7,909 nucleotides of DNA from assembly GCA_019314105.1 (NCBI GenBank), contig JAFCZY010000068.1:1-7909 (forward strand), read 5' to 3'. The stretch comes from Deltaproteobacteria bacterium. GTDB lineage: Bacteria; Desulfobacterota; Desulfobacteria; Desulfobacterales; Desulfobacteraceae. The translations under genes and the position numbers were made by a program. Positions 1 through 6,616 of the stretch are shown here, piece by piece; position 1 is the first letter of the stretch; each line of letters begins with the position of its first letter. The notes beneath the pieces were generated by a model. That model ran no database searches. It was not told the origin of the DNA and saw only the letters and a list, made by a program, of their open reading frames with translations.

Positions 1-2
1 TC

Positions 3-803
3 AGGGCTTTGGGACATGAAGTCGTTGATACAGGAGATATCCGTATTCCCATTCGGGATTTTGATGCGTGTACCGATAAAGATAATAAGGGAAAGGACGA
101 AAATAATTATTTAATAGAAATTACCCAGATTTGTGAAGCGATCTATAAAGTGGGAAAAGCGGTGGTAAAAAAAGGACGATTCCCTTTGTTTATCGGTGGC
201 GATCACTCTATTGCAGTGGGAACGGTTGCTTCAGTTACAAACGACGACCCCATAGGGCTGATATGGATTGATGCCCACGGGGATTTCAATACACCGGCCA
301 CTTCCCCTTCCGGAAATATCCATGGAATGCCGCTGGCTGCACTGATTGGAGAAGGCCACGATTCTCTGGTGAATGTGGGCCGACCCGGCGCAAAAATTCA
401 TCCGGATAATGTGGTGATGATCGGCCAGAGAGACCTGGATGTAAATGAGAAAAAAAGGCTTAAAAAAACAGGGATTACCGTATTTACCATGCGGGATATT
501 GATGAGCAGGGCATCAGTTCTGTTGCCAATAAAGCCCTGATGAAATTTGTTCATTTAAAAAGAATTCATCTGACCGTAGATATGGATGCGCTTGATCCTG
601 TTGAAGCCCCGGGTGTGGGAACGCCGGTTCCGGGAGGGATTTCCTATCGGGAAGCCCATCTTTTAATGGAGATTCTTGCAGATTCAGGTAAAATTGCTTC
701 CATGGATATGGTTGAGATTAATCCGATTCTAGATATTGCCAATAAAACAGCAAAACTGGCAGTGGAATTAACCCTTTCTGCATTAGGAAAGAGTATCTTG
801 TGA
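3..803 (+). CDS. rocF: Arginase (RocF type), 5'-truncated by the window edge
   Basis: Ureohydrolase that hydrolyses L-arginine to ornithine and urea at a binuclear Mn(II) centre in the cytoplasm. The open frame runs in from the left edge (R-A-L-G-H-E-V-V-D...), so the TTG at 9 is not the true start; by comparison with arginases of about 300 residues, roughly 35-40 N-terminal residues are missing. Numbering from the Leu at 9, all six metal ligands are visible: His66 (GGDHS), Asp88/His90/Asp92 (DAHGDFN) and Asp191/Asp193 (VDMDALDP). The segments [30 protein letters not shown] and VEINPILD match Bacillus-type arginase more closely than agmatinase or formiminoglutamase, so arginase is preferred. 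It may feed arginine catabolism or ornithine/polyamine supply; no pathway partner is visible. Its TGA overlaps the next gene's GTG start by 4 bases, suggesting translational coupling. Confidence 0.93.
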   Translation, partial: RALGHEVVDTGDIRIPIRDFDACTDKDNKGKDENNYLIEITQICEAIYKVGKAVVKKGRFPLFIGGDHSIAVGTVASVTNDDPIGLIWIDAHGDFNTPATSPSGNIHGMPLAALIGEGHDSLVNVGRPGAKIHPDNVVMIGQRDLDVNEKKRLKKTGITVFTMRDIDEQGISSVANKALMKFVHLKRIHLTVDMDALDPVEAPGVGTPVPGGISYREAHLLMEILADSGKIASMDMVEINPILDIANKTAKLAVELTLSALGKSIL

Positions 804-1360
804 GTATGGATTCAAAAATATATGAAAATTTGAGATATGGCGTCCTTGATATAGAAACCAGAAGATCTGCCAAAGAGGTTGGCGGGTGGGACAAGGCTGA
901 AAAAATGGGAGTCAGCTGTGCCATACTCTATGATTCAAAAACCGACAGTTACCAGGAATATCTCCAGAAAGATATTGAATCGCTTTGTGAAGATCTTCAA
1001 AAATTAGATCGGGTCATTGGTTTTAATATTATCAAGTTTGATTACAAGGTATTGTCAGGACTTTCTAAGTTTGATTTTTTTTCGCTCCCCACTCTGGATA
1101 TCCTGATAAAAGTTCATAAAAACCTGGGCTATCGACTTTCCCTTGACCATCTGGCGACACAAACCCTTGGGTGCGGCAAAAGTGCCGATGGCCTGATGGC
1201 GCTTAAATGGTGGGAGCAGGGCAGGATTGACAAGATAATTGAGTATTGCAAACAGGATGTAAAAGTCACCCGCGATTTATATCTGTATGGGAAAAAAAAT
1301 CAGTTTCTGGTGTTTAAAAATAAAGCCGGTAATCAGGCCAGGATTCCGATTCAATGGTGA
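800..1360 (+). CDS. Predicted DEDDy 3'-5' exonuclease, RNase H-like fold
   Basis: A 186-residue single-domain protein resembling the stand-alone 'ribonuclease H-like domain' family related to the proofreading exonuclease of family B polymerases and to YprB. Motifs in order: ExoI with Asp17 and Glu19 (VLDIET), ExoII with Asp81 (GFNIIKFDY), and ExoIII with Tyr149 and Asp153 (YCKQDV), giving a complete DEDDy set. The family-like stretches EVGGW, SLDHLA and [11 protein letters not shown] are present. Substrate (DNA or RNA) cannot be read from sequence. The GTG at 800 is preferred because it overlaps the arginase stop (GTGA) and lies 6 bases after an AGGAAAGAG ribosome binding site at 785-793; the in-frame ATG at 806 is the alternative and would remove two residues. 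It is probably co-transcribed with the arginase gene, though no functional link is obvious. Confidence 0.85.
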   Translation: MSMDSKIYENLRYGVLDIETRRSAKEVGGWDKAEKMGVSCAILYDSKTDSYQEYLQKDIESLCEDLQKLDRVIGFNIIKFDYKVLSGLSKFDFFSLPTLDILIKVHKNLGYRLSLDHLATQTLGCGKSADGLMALKWWEQGRIDKIIEYCKQDVKVTRDLYLYGKKNQFLVFKNKAGNQARIPIQW

Positions 1361-1404
1361 AAATTGTTATCTTCAGTCCGAGATGACCTGTCCCACAATT
1401 TTTT
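1360..1404 (+). terminator. Possible terminator of the arginase-exonuclease unit
   Basis: The arms AAAATTGT (1360-1367) and ACAATTTT (1395-1402) are perfect complements, enclose a smaller ATCT/AGAT stem, and end in a T tract through 1404. It lies directly after the exonuclease stop and extends into the 3' end of the convergent sirtuin gene. The outer stem is AT-rich and the loop is long, so it is only a weak candidate. Confidence 0.3.
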
Positions 1405-2128
1405 GTAAGACATCTCCTGCTTTTCCCCTGATAAGAACATCACATACTTTATCGTAGGGTGTTTCAGAAAGGTTGATGATGACAAGAAAGGCGCCGGCAG
1501 TTTTCGCATATTCGGGCATCAAAGCTGCTGGCTGTACCAGAAGTGTGGAGCCCACTACAACAAAGACATCACTTCTTGATGACAGCACCTCAGCCCTTTG
1601 AGTTTCTTCAACCGGCATGGCCTGGCCAAAAGAAATTGTGTCCGGCTTAAAAAAACCGCCACACGAACAAACAGGTGCCTTGTCTCCGGCATCTATCCTC
1701 GCCTGGGTTTTTTCCCAGGATATCAACTTTTTACAGCTCATGCACCTGACACGCCGGGTATTGCCGTGAAGTTCGATGATTTTTTCTTTTGGAATCCCTG
1801 ATACTTCATGTAATCCATCAATATTCTGGGTGATAAGTGCCTTTAAAATTCCAAGTTCATGCAATTTCGCAAGGCTTTTATGGCCTTTATTGGGTTTGGC
1901 GACAGACAGGCTTTTTTCCATGTCAAGCCGCTGTTCCCAATATTTGATCCTTGATTCCTCAGAAGACATGAACTCATCAAAGTATACGGGCTTAAATTTA
2001 TCCCATATGCCTCCCTGGCTTCGGTAATCGGATATTCCGCTTTCCGTTGAGATACCGGCACCGGTAAAGACAACCAGGTGTTTTGACGTTTTAATTTTTT
2101 GGGCAACTAATGTGGTTTTTTCATCCAT
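1373..2128 (-). CDS. Sir2-family NAD-dependent protein deacylase (sirtuin)
   Basis: A 251-residue cytoplasmic sirtuin that would remove acyl groups from lysines using NAD+, giving nicotinamide and O-acyl-ADP-ribose. It shows the NAD-binding GAGISTESGISDYRS (residues 23-37), TQNIDGLH (100-107), the catalytic base His121 in LHGN, a structural zinc site with Cys129/Cys132 and Cys154/Cys156, the K-P-D-x-x-x-F-G strand near 161-168, and GSTLLVQPAA (193-202). Length and domain order are normal for a bacterial CobB/SrtN-type enzyme. The YW at 63-64 recalls SIRT4-like (class II) sirtuins, but the arginine comes one residue late (YWEQR), so acyl preference cannot be assigned. The ATG at 2128 lies within the 3' end of the flippase gene (22-base overlap), with AAAAGG upstream, implying one transcript and coupled translation. 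Substrate unknown; the symbol cobB would be a guess. Confidence 0.93.
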   Translation of the reverse strand: MDEKTTLVAQKIKTSKHLVVFTGAGISTESGISDYRSQGGIWDKFKPVYFDEFMSSEESRIKYWEQRLDMEKSLSVAKPNKGHKSLAKLHELGILKALITQNIDGLHEVSGIPKEKIIELHGNTRRVRCMSCKKLISWEKTQARIDAGDKAPVCSCGGFFKPDTISFGQAMPVEETQRAEVLSSRSDVFVVVGSTLLVQPAALMPEYAKTAGAFLVIINLSETPYDKVCDVLIRGKAGDVLQKIVGQVISD

Positions 2129-3693
2129 GGGAAAAGCCTTTTATTAATGTTTTCATAGAGAATAAGGATTTCCTGAATTTTAAACATAAATCCTGTCACA
2201 AAAAATAAAGACGAAAATTCAATTCCGATAAGAGCGGCAATTGTAAAGGAACCCAAAAGCGTGGAATGATCAATGAGATTTCTCAAGCCAACAGCGGAGA
2301 TAAAAAGAACAGATCCAATGATGAAGCTGATCAGGATCATTTTAAGGAAAAACAGATAAACTTCTTTTTTTTCAGTATTTAAACTTTTTTTGTTCCAGCA
2401 TTCAAATAGGACAAATGCCTGGATGATAACAGACAGCGACAAGCCTAACGCCACTCCTTTGGCCCCCATTGTTTTCATGAACAGGAAAATCAAGGGAAGG
2501 GTGACTGCAACGCAGAGACTTGTAAAAATAGCGGGGAAAAGGGTATTTTGAATGGCATAGTATCCCCTTGAAACTATATTTTGAGCTGAAAATGCAAAGG
2601 CACCCACCATGAAAAACGGCAGAATTCCTGCAGTTACCAAAGTCGCCCTGGCATCAAATTGTCCTCTTTGAAAAAGAATCGTCACAATTTCATGGCTTAA
2701 AACAATAAAAAGGACAGAAAAGGGAATGACAAGGGAAATAAATTTCAATGTTTTGTTTAACAGGCGGTTTAGCTCAAAAAAGTCACCTTTCTGGGCAAGT
2801 TTTGCCATGAAGGGGTATGATGCAACACCAATGGCCTGCCCGAAAAGTCCCACAAGAACAAACATCACCCTGAGGGCATAATTCATGGCAGCAATACTGC
2901 CTTCATTTAAGTAGGATCCGAAAAATTTTAAGAGAATTTCCGTTGAAAACGTCATGGTAAGCCCTATCATCAAAGGCAGTGTGAGCGTAATATATTTTAT
3001 CAGATCAGGATGAGTAAAGTTTATTATAGGGTAATACCGGGCACCCAGTTTTTTAGCACCGATAATCTGGACCGCAAAATTTCCCAGGAATGCGCCTGCC
3101 AGGACTCCCCAGGCAAATCCTTCCATTCCTATGAAAGGGCCGAGAATCAATCCGCCCAGAATAATACTTAAATTGTAAATTAAAGGAGCAAGGGCAGGGA
3201 TAAAAAATTTTTCTTTTGCAAATTGAACCGCCATAAGCAGTCCACCGCTGAAAAAGAAAAATTGGGCAGGAATGATAATCCGGGTCATTTTTACAGCCAA
3301 GGCAAACGTATCGGGATCTTGAATGCCGGGGGCAAAAATATGGACAAACTTTGGTGCCCACATCATCGTGATCAAAATAAAACAAAAAAGAAGAAGCCCG
3401 AAACCATTCATGATAATAGAAAAGACTTTGTATCCGTCATCTTCCCTGTCCAAGGAAAGATAGTGGGCAAAAATGGGAATAAAAGTGATAGACAGAAAAC
3501 CGCTTGCCACAATATGGTTAAGGATTTCAGGGAGGATAAAGGCAATCTGATAGGCATCAACCCCGGCTTTTATACCGCCGAAATTTGCAATCGCCATTTC
3601 ACGGAAAACACCGATCACACGACTGGCAAACACAGATGCCATCATGATAAAGGATGCAATCCCCACTTTTTTTAATATATTTTCATTTACCAT
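2107..3693 (-). CDS. murJ: MurJ/MviN-family lipid flippase (MATE/MOP fold)
   Basis: A polytopic inner-membrane protein of 528 residues, about the usual MurJ length, with many hydrophobic segments consistent with the family's roughly 14 helices. MurJ moves lipid II, the peptidoglycan precursor, across the cytoplasmic membrane. The N-terminal block ASRVIGVFREMAIANFGG and the following DAYQIAFILPEIL...SGFLSITFIPIF align with E. coli MurJ. Arg25, Arg31, Asp46 and Arg275 correspond to E. coli R18, R24, D39 and R270. The position of the functionally important R52 is Asn59 here (LPEILNH versus LPNLLRR), so this may be a divergent paralogue acting on another lipid-linked sugar. The frame stays open upstream to 3948, but that stretch is AT-rich and unlike MurJ; the ATG at 3693 places the first helix as in the family, although no strong ribosome binding site precedes it. 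The sirtuin gene overlaps its 3' end. The symbol is for the family; orthology is uncertain. Confidence 0.88.
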   Translation of the reverse strand: MVNENILKKVGIASFIMMASVFASRVIGVFREMAIANFGGIKAGVDAYQIAFILPEILNHIVASGFLSITFIPIFAHYLSLDREDDGYKVFSIIMNGFGLLLFCFILITMMWAPKFVHIFAPGIQDPDTFALAVKMTRIIIPAQFFFFSGGLLMAVQFAKEKFFIPALAPLIYNLSIILGGLILGPFIGMEGFAWGVLAGAFLGNFAVQIIGAKKLGARYYPIINFTHPDLIKYITLTLPLMIGLTMTFSTEILLKFFGSYLNEGSIAAMNYALRVMFVLVGLFGQAIGVASYPFMAKLAQKGDFFELNRLLNKTLKFISLVIPFSVLFIVLSHEIVTILFQRGQFDARATLVTAGILPFFMVGAFAFSAQNIVSRGYYAIQNTLFPAIFTSLCVAVTLPLIFLFMKTMGAKGVALGLSLSVIIQAFVLFECWNKKSLNTEKKEVYLFFLKMILISFIIGSVLFISAVGLRNLIDHSTLLGSFTIAALIGIEFSSLFFVTGFMFKIQEILILYENINKRLFPWMKKPH

Positions 3694-4083
3694 AACTATA
3701 ATATGGATACGGTTTATCATAAAGGATTGGCAAATAAAAGTCTTACGCCGGAAAATAGCAGGGTTATCGTAAACGGGGATATTCAGGTAAAATTGGTAAC
3801 TTGGTATTGATAGCCGTATTTTCGTATATTTTTTTTTAAAAATCAGCTTGTTATTATAAAAAATAATGCGGGAGAATGTCTTCTGACAAAGTTTCTGGCT
3901 CATATAATTGAATTGAAATTTCAAAGCTGAAAAATATTCACATATCACATATTGGGGTTCCCGAATTTTGTCTGGACTGAGCCTTTAAAATACCGGTGAA
4001 CGCCGTTGTTTTGCAGCCGAAGCCCAATACGCAAGGAGACGAAGCTAAATATTCATTCTCGCTAAAAAATATTAAAGATTGAC

Positions 4084-4112
4084 TTGACGATCGTGTTTCG
4101 CTGTGCGAATAT
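4084..4112 (+). promoter_or_regulatory. Candidate promoter of the BlaI/M56 operon
   Basis: TTGACG at 4084-4089 matches the -35 consensus at five of six positions. With a 17-base spacer it pairs with GAATAT at 4107-4112, a weak -10 with three of six matches. The palindromic operator begins 2 bases downstream, so a bound repressor would cover the transcription start, the usual arrangement for BlaI-type autoregulation. The -10 assignment is uncertain. Confidence 0.4.
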
Positions 4113-4113
4113 G

Positions 4114-4131
4114 TTGTTACAACTGTAACAA
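4114..4131. promoter_or_regulatory. BlaI/MecI-type operator (perfect inverted repeat)
   Basis: TTGTTACA-AC-TGTAACAA is a perfect palindrome with 8-base arms and a 2-base centre. It contains the TACA...TGTA core on which BlaI and MecI dimers are known to dock. It lies 30 bases before the start of the BlaI-family repressor gene and just after the candidate promoter, so it is the likely site of autorepression. No second copy was seen in the intergenic region. Confidence 0.72.
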
Positions 4132-4160
4132 TTAAGTTATTTTTTAACAGAGAGGTATCC

Positions 4161-4562
4161 ATGACTGAAAATTTGCCCCTGCCGGATTTGACTAAAACCG
4201 AATTTAATATCCTGAGAATTATCTGGAAGAATGGTAGACTTAGTGTCCGGGAAGTCCACGACCGGATAACCGCAACCTATGACTGGGCCTATTCCACTAC
4301 CAAAACCATGATGGATCGGATGGTACAAAAGCAATTTCTAATGAGAGAAAAATTTCATGGTGTTTTTCTATATCGTGCTCTCATATCCCGACCAAAAGGA
4401 TTGGTAAGGTTCATTCAGTTTTTTGCAGATCGGATCCTGGAAATAGATCATGGAGAAGTAGTGGCTCTTTTTTCCAGGAGCAATGCTTTAGACGCCGAAG
4501 AGATAAAGGAACTGGAAGGCCTCCTGGAGGATGCAAAGGAGAATCAAAATGATACATCTTGA
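4161..4562 (+). CDS. BlaI/MecI/CopY-family transcriptional repressor
   Basis: A 133-residue winged-helix DNA-binding repressor. Residues 10-75 form the wHTH: L-T-K-T-E-F-N-I-L-R-I-I-W at the first helix, then VREVHDRI, and a recognition helix around YSTTKTMMDRMVQK (44-57), followed by the wing ending F-L-Y-R-A-L. The C-terminal part (about 95-125, ending EEIKELEGLLED) resembles the dimerisation region of BlaI and MecI. These proteins are inactivated by proteolysis when a partner M56 sensor protease is triggered; the usual N-F cleavage motif is not obvious, the nearest match being A-L-F (near residues 92-94). The ATG at 4161 has AGAGG at 4151-4155, 5 bases upstream. A perfect operator precedes the gene, and the M56 gene starts 14 bases before its stop, making a two-gene, probably autoregulated operon. 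The regulated genes outside the operon are unknown; the name blaI is withheld because the partner lacks a beta-lactam sensor. Confidence 0.92.
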   Translation: MTENLPLPDLTKTEFNILRIIWKNGRLSVREVHDRITATYDWAYSTTKTMMDRMVQKQFLMREKFHGVFLYRALISRPKGLVRFIQFFADRILEIDHGEVVALFSRSNALDAEEIKELEGLLEDAKENQNDTS

Positions 4563-6264
4563 TGATATCGCACTGACAGTGATACGCACTTTATCACTGC
4601 AATCGCTGTATTCTTTAATATTGTTTCCAGTTATCTGGGGACTTGTGAGGTGCAGCCGTGGAAAATATCCCCAGTGGCAGCACGGGCTGTGGCTGCTGAT
4701 TCTTATCCGGCTGGTATTGCCGCCGGATGCATCGTTTACATGGAGCGCCGGTAATCTCATCCAATCGTATTCTCCGCAAATTGTTTCCGGGCCATCTTCA
4801 GAACGTTTTAAAACATCATTCAATTTTCATGACAACCAGAACGTCCCGGCTGTGTCTTTTTCCAATGAATCTCTCCAGGGCAGTAAAAATACACAGACAC
4901 CGGTCAGACATCGTACCAGCATTTTTTCTTCACTCTCATCTGGACCCTTCTGTTTTTTTGCTTTCTGTATATGGTTGACAATAACCACATTCCTAATTGT
5001 GAGATTCCTTCAAAAACGTTATCGCTTCTGGAAAATAGCACTGAATGGAGAAAAACTTATTGATCCTGATGTGCTCTATCTTGCTGAGGTTTGGAGAAAA
5101 CGGTTGTATATCCGCAGGAAAATTGTACTTAAGTCAGACGCCTCCAATGGATCACCTTTTACCATTGGATTATTTCGGCCTTTTGTAGTCTTGCCGAAAC
5201 ATTTACTTTCACCACCCGGAAATTTTGCCTTTGAGGCTGTCCCGACGCATGAACTTGTGCATGTAAAACGTTGGGATGACTTCTTTATAACGCTTCAGGA
5301 AATATTGAGAATCGTATATTTTTTTAACCCCGTTGTCTGGTATATCATGCCCCGTCTCACCTGGACACGCGAGGCATCATGTGATGCAGCGGTTCTCTCT
5401 TACGGTACCATTTCTCCCACGAACTATGGCAGGCAAATTGTCGCATTTCTAAAAACCCAGTCTATCACGGGGCAACTGTCCCGGAACCTGGCAGGGTTTA
5501 CCTCAGCCGCCAGAGGAATGGCATTTCGGTTAATATCTATTCAAAAGGAGGAAAACATGAAATCTCATCGCGTTAAAACGTATCTGGCTATATTTTTAAT
5601 AGGAATATTCCTTCTCCCCATGTCACCGGTCATATCATCCAGTCAGAGTAATACAGAGGGAATTAAACCGGAGGTATTACCCGAAGTTCAGGATAAGATT
5701 CTCCGCCAGACCGGAGGGAACCCCTTAACTCAATACATTTCAAACAGTGCCGAATGCCATAATCCGGATGAAGTTTCATTCATTCTTTGGGGTGACAAAA
5801 TTACAGAGAATTTTCAAAAAGAAGATTTTTCCAGGCTCGCGGCAGCAACTGACTTTGACATAGTGGATAATATCGGGAATGGCCAGAAAGCCTATGTCTT
5901 TTATTTGCTTGCCAGTTCGAGACGAGGTGTATATCGTCCTAATTTCCATTTTCTAAAGAAACAAGACAAATTAATACTTGTTTATAAAAGTCACAATGTT
6001 TCAGCCTACGTTACTGATCAGCCCAAAATAAACGGGCTCTATCAAATTGTCGAGGGATGGAGAGCCGACTTGTTTAACGGTACGTATGATGATCGTGTCA
6101 AATTGGCATGGGGATCAAGGTTCTGGTTCTGGACAGGGAAAAAATATCTTCCTGCTTATACAGACTATACTGTTAAAGATGCGATCGATCCTTCATTACT
6201 GGGCACAAAAAGAGTGTGGAACAGTGATACTAGATCTTTGTACCAAGCTGCTTCCCGCAAATGA
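4549..6264 (+). CDS. M56-family (BlaR1-like) membrane metalloprotease with an unrecognised C-terminal sensor region
   Basis: A 571-residue integral-membrane zinc metallopeptidase, the likely signal transducer for the upstream repressor. Hydrophobic segments lie near residues 7-33, 44-58 and 132-152; the cytoplasmic protease domain carries HELVH (His234, Glu235, His238), the FFNPVVWY segment, and the downstream ligand region R-E-A-S-C-D (Glu275). A last membrane segment lies at about 343-363. In BlaR1 the part beyond it is a penicillin-binding sensor; here the roughly 210 residues show no clear SxxK, SxN or KTG arrangement, but have EGWR, FWFWTGKKYLPAYTDY and a beta-rich look, so a different ligand is inferred. 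The ATG at 4549 is chosen because AAGGAG at 4536-4541 lies 7 bases before it; the in-frame ATG at 4531 would remove that site from the leader. It overlaps the repressor gene by 14 bases. An internal ribosome binding site precedes Met337. Confidence 0.9.
   Translation: MIHLDDIALTVIRTLSLQSLYSLILFPVIWGLVRCSRGKYPQWQHGLWLLILIRLVLPPDASFTWSAGNLIQSYSPQIVSGPSSERFKTSFNFHDNQNVPAVSFSNESLQGSKNTQTPVRHRTSIFSSLSSGPFCFFAFCIWLTITTFLIVRFLQKRYRFWKIALNGEKLIDPDVLYLAEVWRKRLYIRRKIVLKSDASNGSPFTIGLFRPFVVLPKHLLSPPGNFAFEAVPTHELVHVKRWDDFFITLQEILRIVYFFNPVVWYIMPRLTWTREASCDAAVLSYGTISPTNYGRQIVAFLKTQSITGQLSRNLAGFTSAARGMAFRLISIQKEENMKSHRVKTYLAIFLIGIFLLPMSPVISSSQSNTEGIKPEVLPEVQDKILRQTGGNPLTQYISNSAECHNPDEVSFILWGDKITENFQKEDFSRLAAATDFDIVDNIGNGQKAYVFYLLASSRRGVYRPNFHFLKKQDKLILVYKSHNVSAYVTDQPKINGLYQIVEGWRADLFNGTYDDRVKLAWGSRFWFWTGKKYLPAYTDYTVKDAIDPSLLGTKRVWNSDTRSLYQAASRK
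5545..5559 (+). promoter_or_regulatory. Internal ribosome binding site and in-frame ATG within the M56 gene
   Basis: AAGGAGG at 5545-5551, a full match to the anti-Shine-Dalgarno complement, is followed 5 bases later by an in-frame ATG at 5557 (Met337 of the M56 protein). Initiation here would give a 235-residue product beginning MKSHRVKTYLAIFLIGIF, which has a basic N-region, a hydrophobic core and a small-residue stretch (VISSSQS), like a Sec signal peptide or anchor. The same bases encode K-E-E-N in the long protein, so the match could be chance. Confidence 0.45.
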
Positions 6265-6332
6265 ATCTACACTCTTTGCAAATAGGAAATTTTACAATTT
6301 TTTCAAAGTAGCAGCACCCAAGGCTTATGGTA

Positions 6333-6610
6333 TCATTGATCAGAAGTCAAACTCAGCAATTTACCGAGCGTTTCTTTCACCAGTCCGGGCTTTTTAAATA
6401 TTTCCAGAATGCCACATCTTGTATAAACAAGATTTTCAGTCTTTGATATGAGATTCATCTATATGGAAAACCGCATGATCAAATAAATTAAGATCCCATG
6501 AAATTTTATTGGAAGTAATCTGATTTTGTTGGGAGTCCTGGAATTATTATCTCCGAATCTGCAAAAATATTTATATTAGCTGTAAACGCTGGAGGATAGT
6601 CTCCAATTTT
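6333..6610 (-). pseudogene. Possible decayed coding remnant, frames broken
   Basis: This gene-free stretch reads on the minus strand as three successive protein-like pieces in different frames. 6610-6506 gives I-G-D-Y-P-P-A-F-T-A-N then IFADSEIIIPGLPTKSDYF before a stop. 6510-6436 gives SWDLNLFDHAVFHIDESHIK before a stop. 6458-6333 is a 41-residue frame with an ATG, including LEIFKKPGLVKETLGKLL. No piece has a convincing ribosome binding site, and together they suggest a frameshifted gene rather than small genes. The original family is not recognised. The composition of the pieces is the only evidence, and AT-rich spacer could produce such readings by chance. It lies downstream of the minus-strand zinc-ribbon gene. 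Confidence 0.28.
6416..6440 (+). terminator. Weak terminator-like hairpin downstream of the M56 gene
   Basis: ATCTTGT (6416-6422) and ACAAGAT (6427-6433) form a perfect 7-base-pair stem with a 4-base loop, followed by TTT and a T-rich stretch. It lies about 150 bases after the M56 stop and could end the repressor/protease transcript. The stem is AT-rich and the U tract is short. Confidence 0.35.
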
Positions 6611-6616
6611 TTATTT
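6590..6616 (+). terminator. Candidate intrinsic terminator between converging units
   Basis: TGGAG (6590-6594) pairs with CTCCA (6601-6605) around the loop GATAGT, followed by a run of six T and then ATTT. The orientation suits the plus-strand BlaI/M56 transcript arriving from the left, about 325 bases past its last stop. It sits immediately before the 3' end of the minus-strand zinc-ribbon gene. The stem is only 5 base pairs. Confidence 0.42.

Larger units (their letters stand above)
3694..4160. other. Divergent intergenic region
   Basis: This 467-base stretch separates the leftward flippase gene from the rightward repressor gene. The repressor-proximal end (4084-4160) carries the promoter, operator and ribosome binding site listed separately. 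No convincing promoter is seen for the flippase: on the minus strand a TATGAT hexamer lies at 3721-3716 but lacks a good -35 partner. The segment around 3960-4060 is less AT-rich than its surroundings and reads on the minus strand as an uninterrupted frame (ending at 3938) with no recognisable product. It could be a dispersed repeat or a gene remnant; the window holds no second copy to compare. Confidence 0.6.

Noticed and set aside
3223..3675. 150-codon plus-strand frame opposite the flippase gene
   Set aside because: It is antisense to conserved MurJ helices; the charged composition is what the complement of hydrophobic codons produces.
3694..3948. 85-codon N-terminal extension of the flippase frame to an ATG at 3948
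   Set aside because: The extension is AT-rich, low-complexity and unlike MurJ N-termini; the ATG at 3693 gives the standard first helix and normal length.
3938..4162. 74-codon minus-strand frame in the divergent intergenic region
   Set aside because: It runs through the promoter, operator and start codon of the repressor gene and has no recognisable motif. Its 3' half is noted only as a possible repeat or remnant.
4531..4548. Earlier ATG for the M56 protein
   Set aside because: The AAGGAG ribosome binding site at 4536-4541 lies after this ATG and is correctly placed for 4549, and the six extra residues add nothing family-like.
6047..6397. 116-codon plus-strand frame at the end of the M56 gene
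   Set aside because: Its first two thirds lie inside the M56 gene in another frame, and the tail has no motif.
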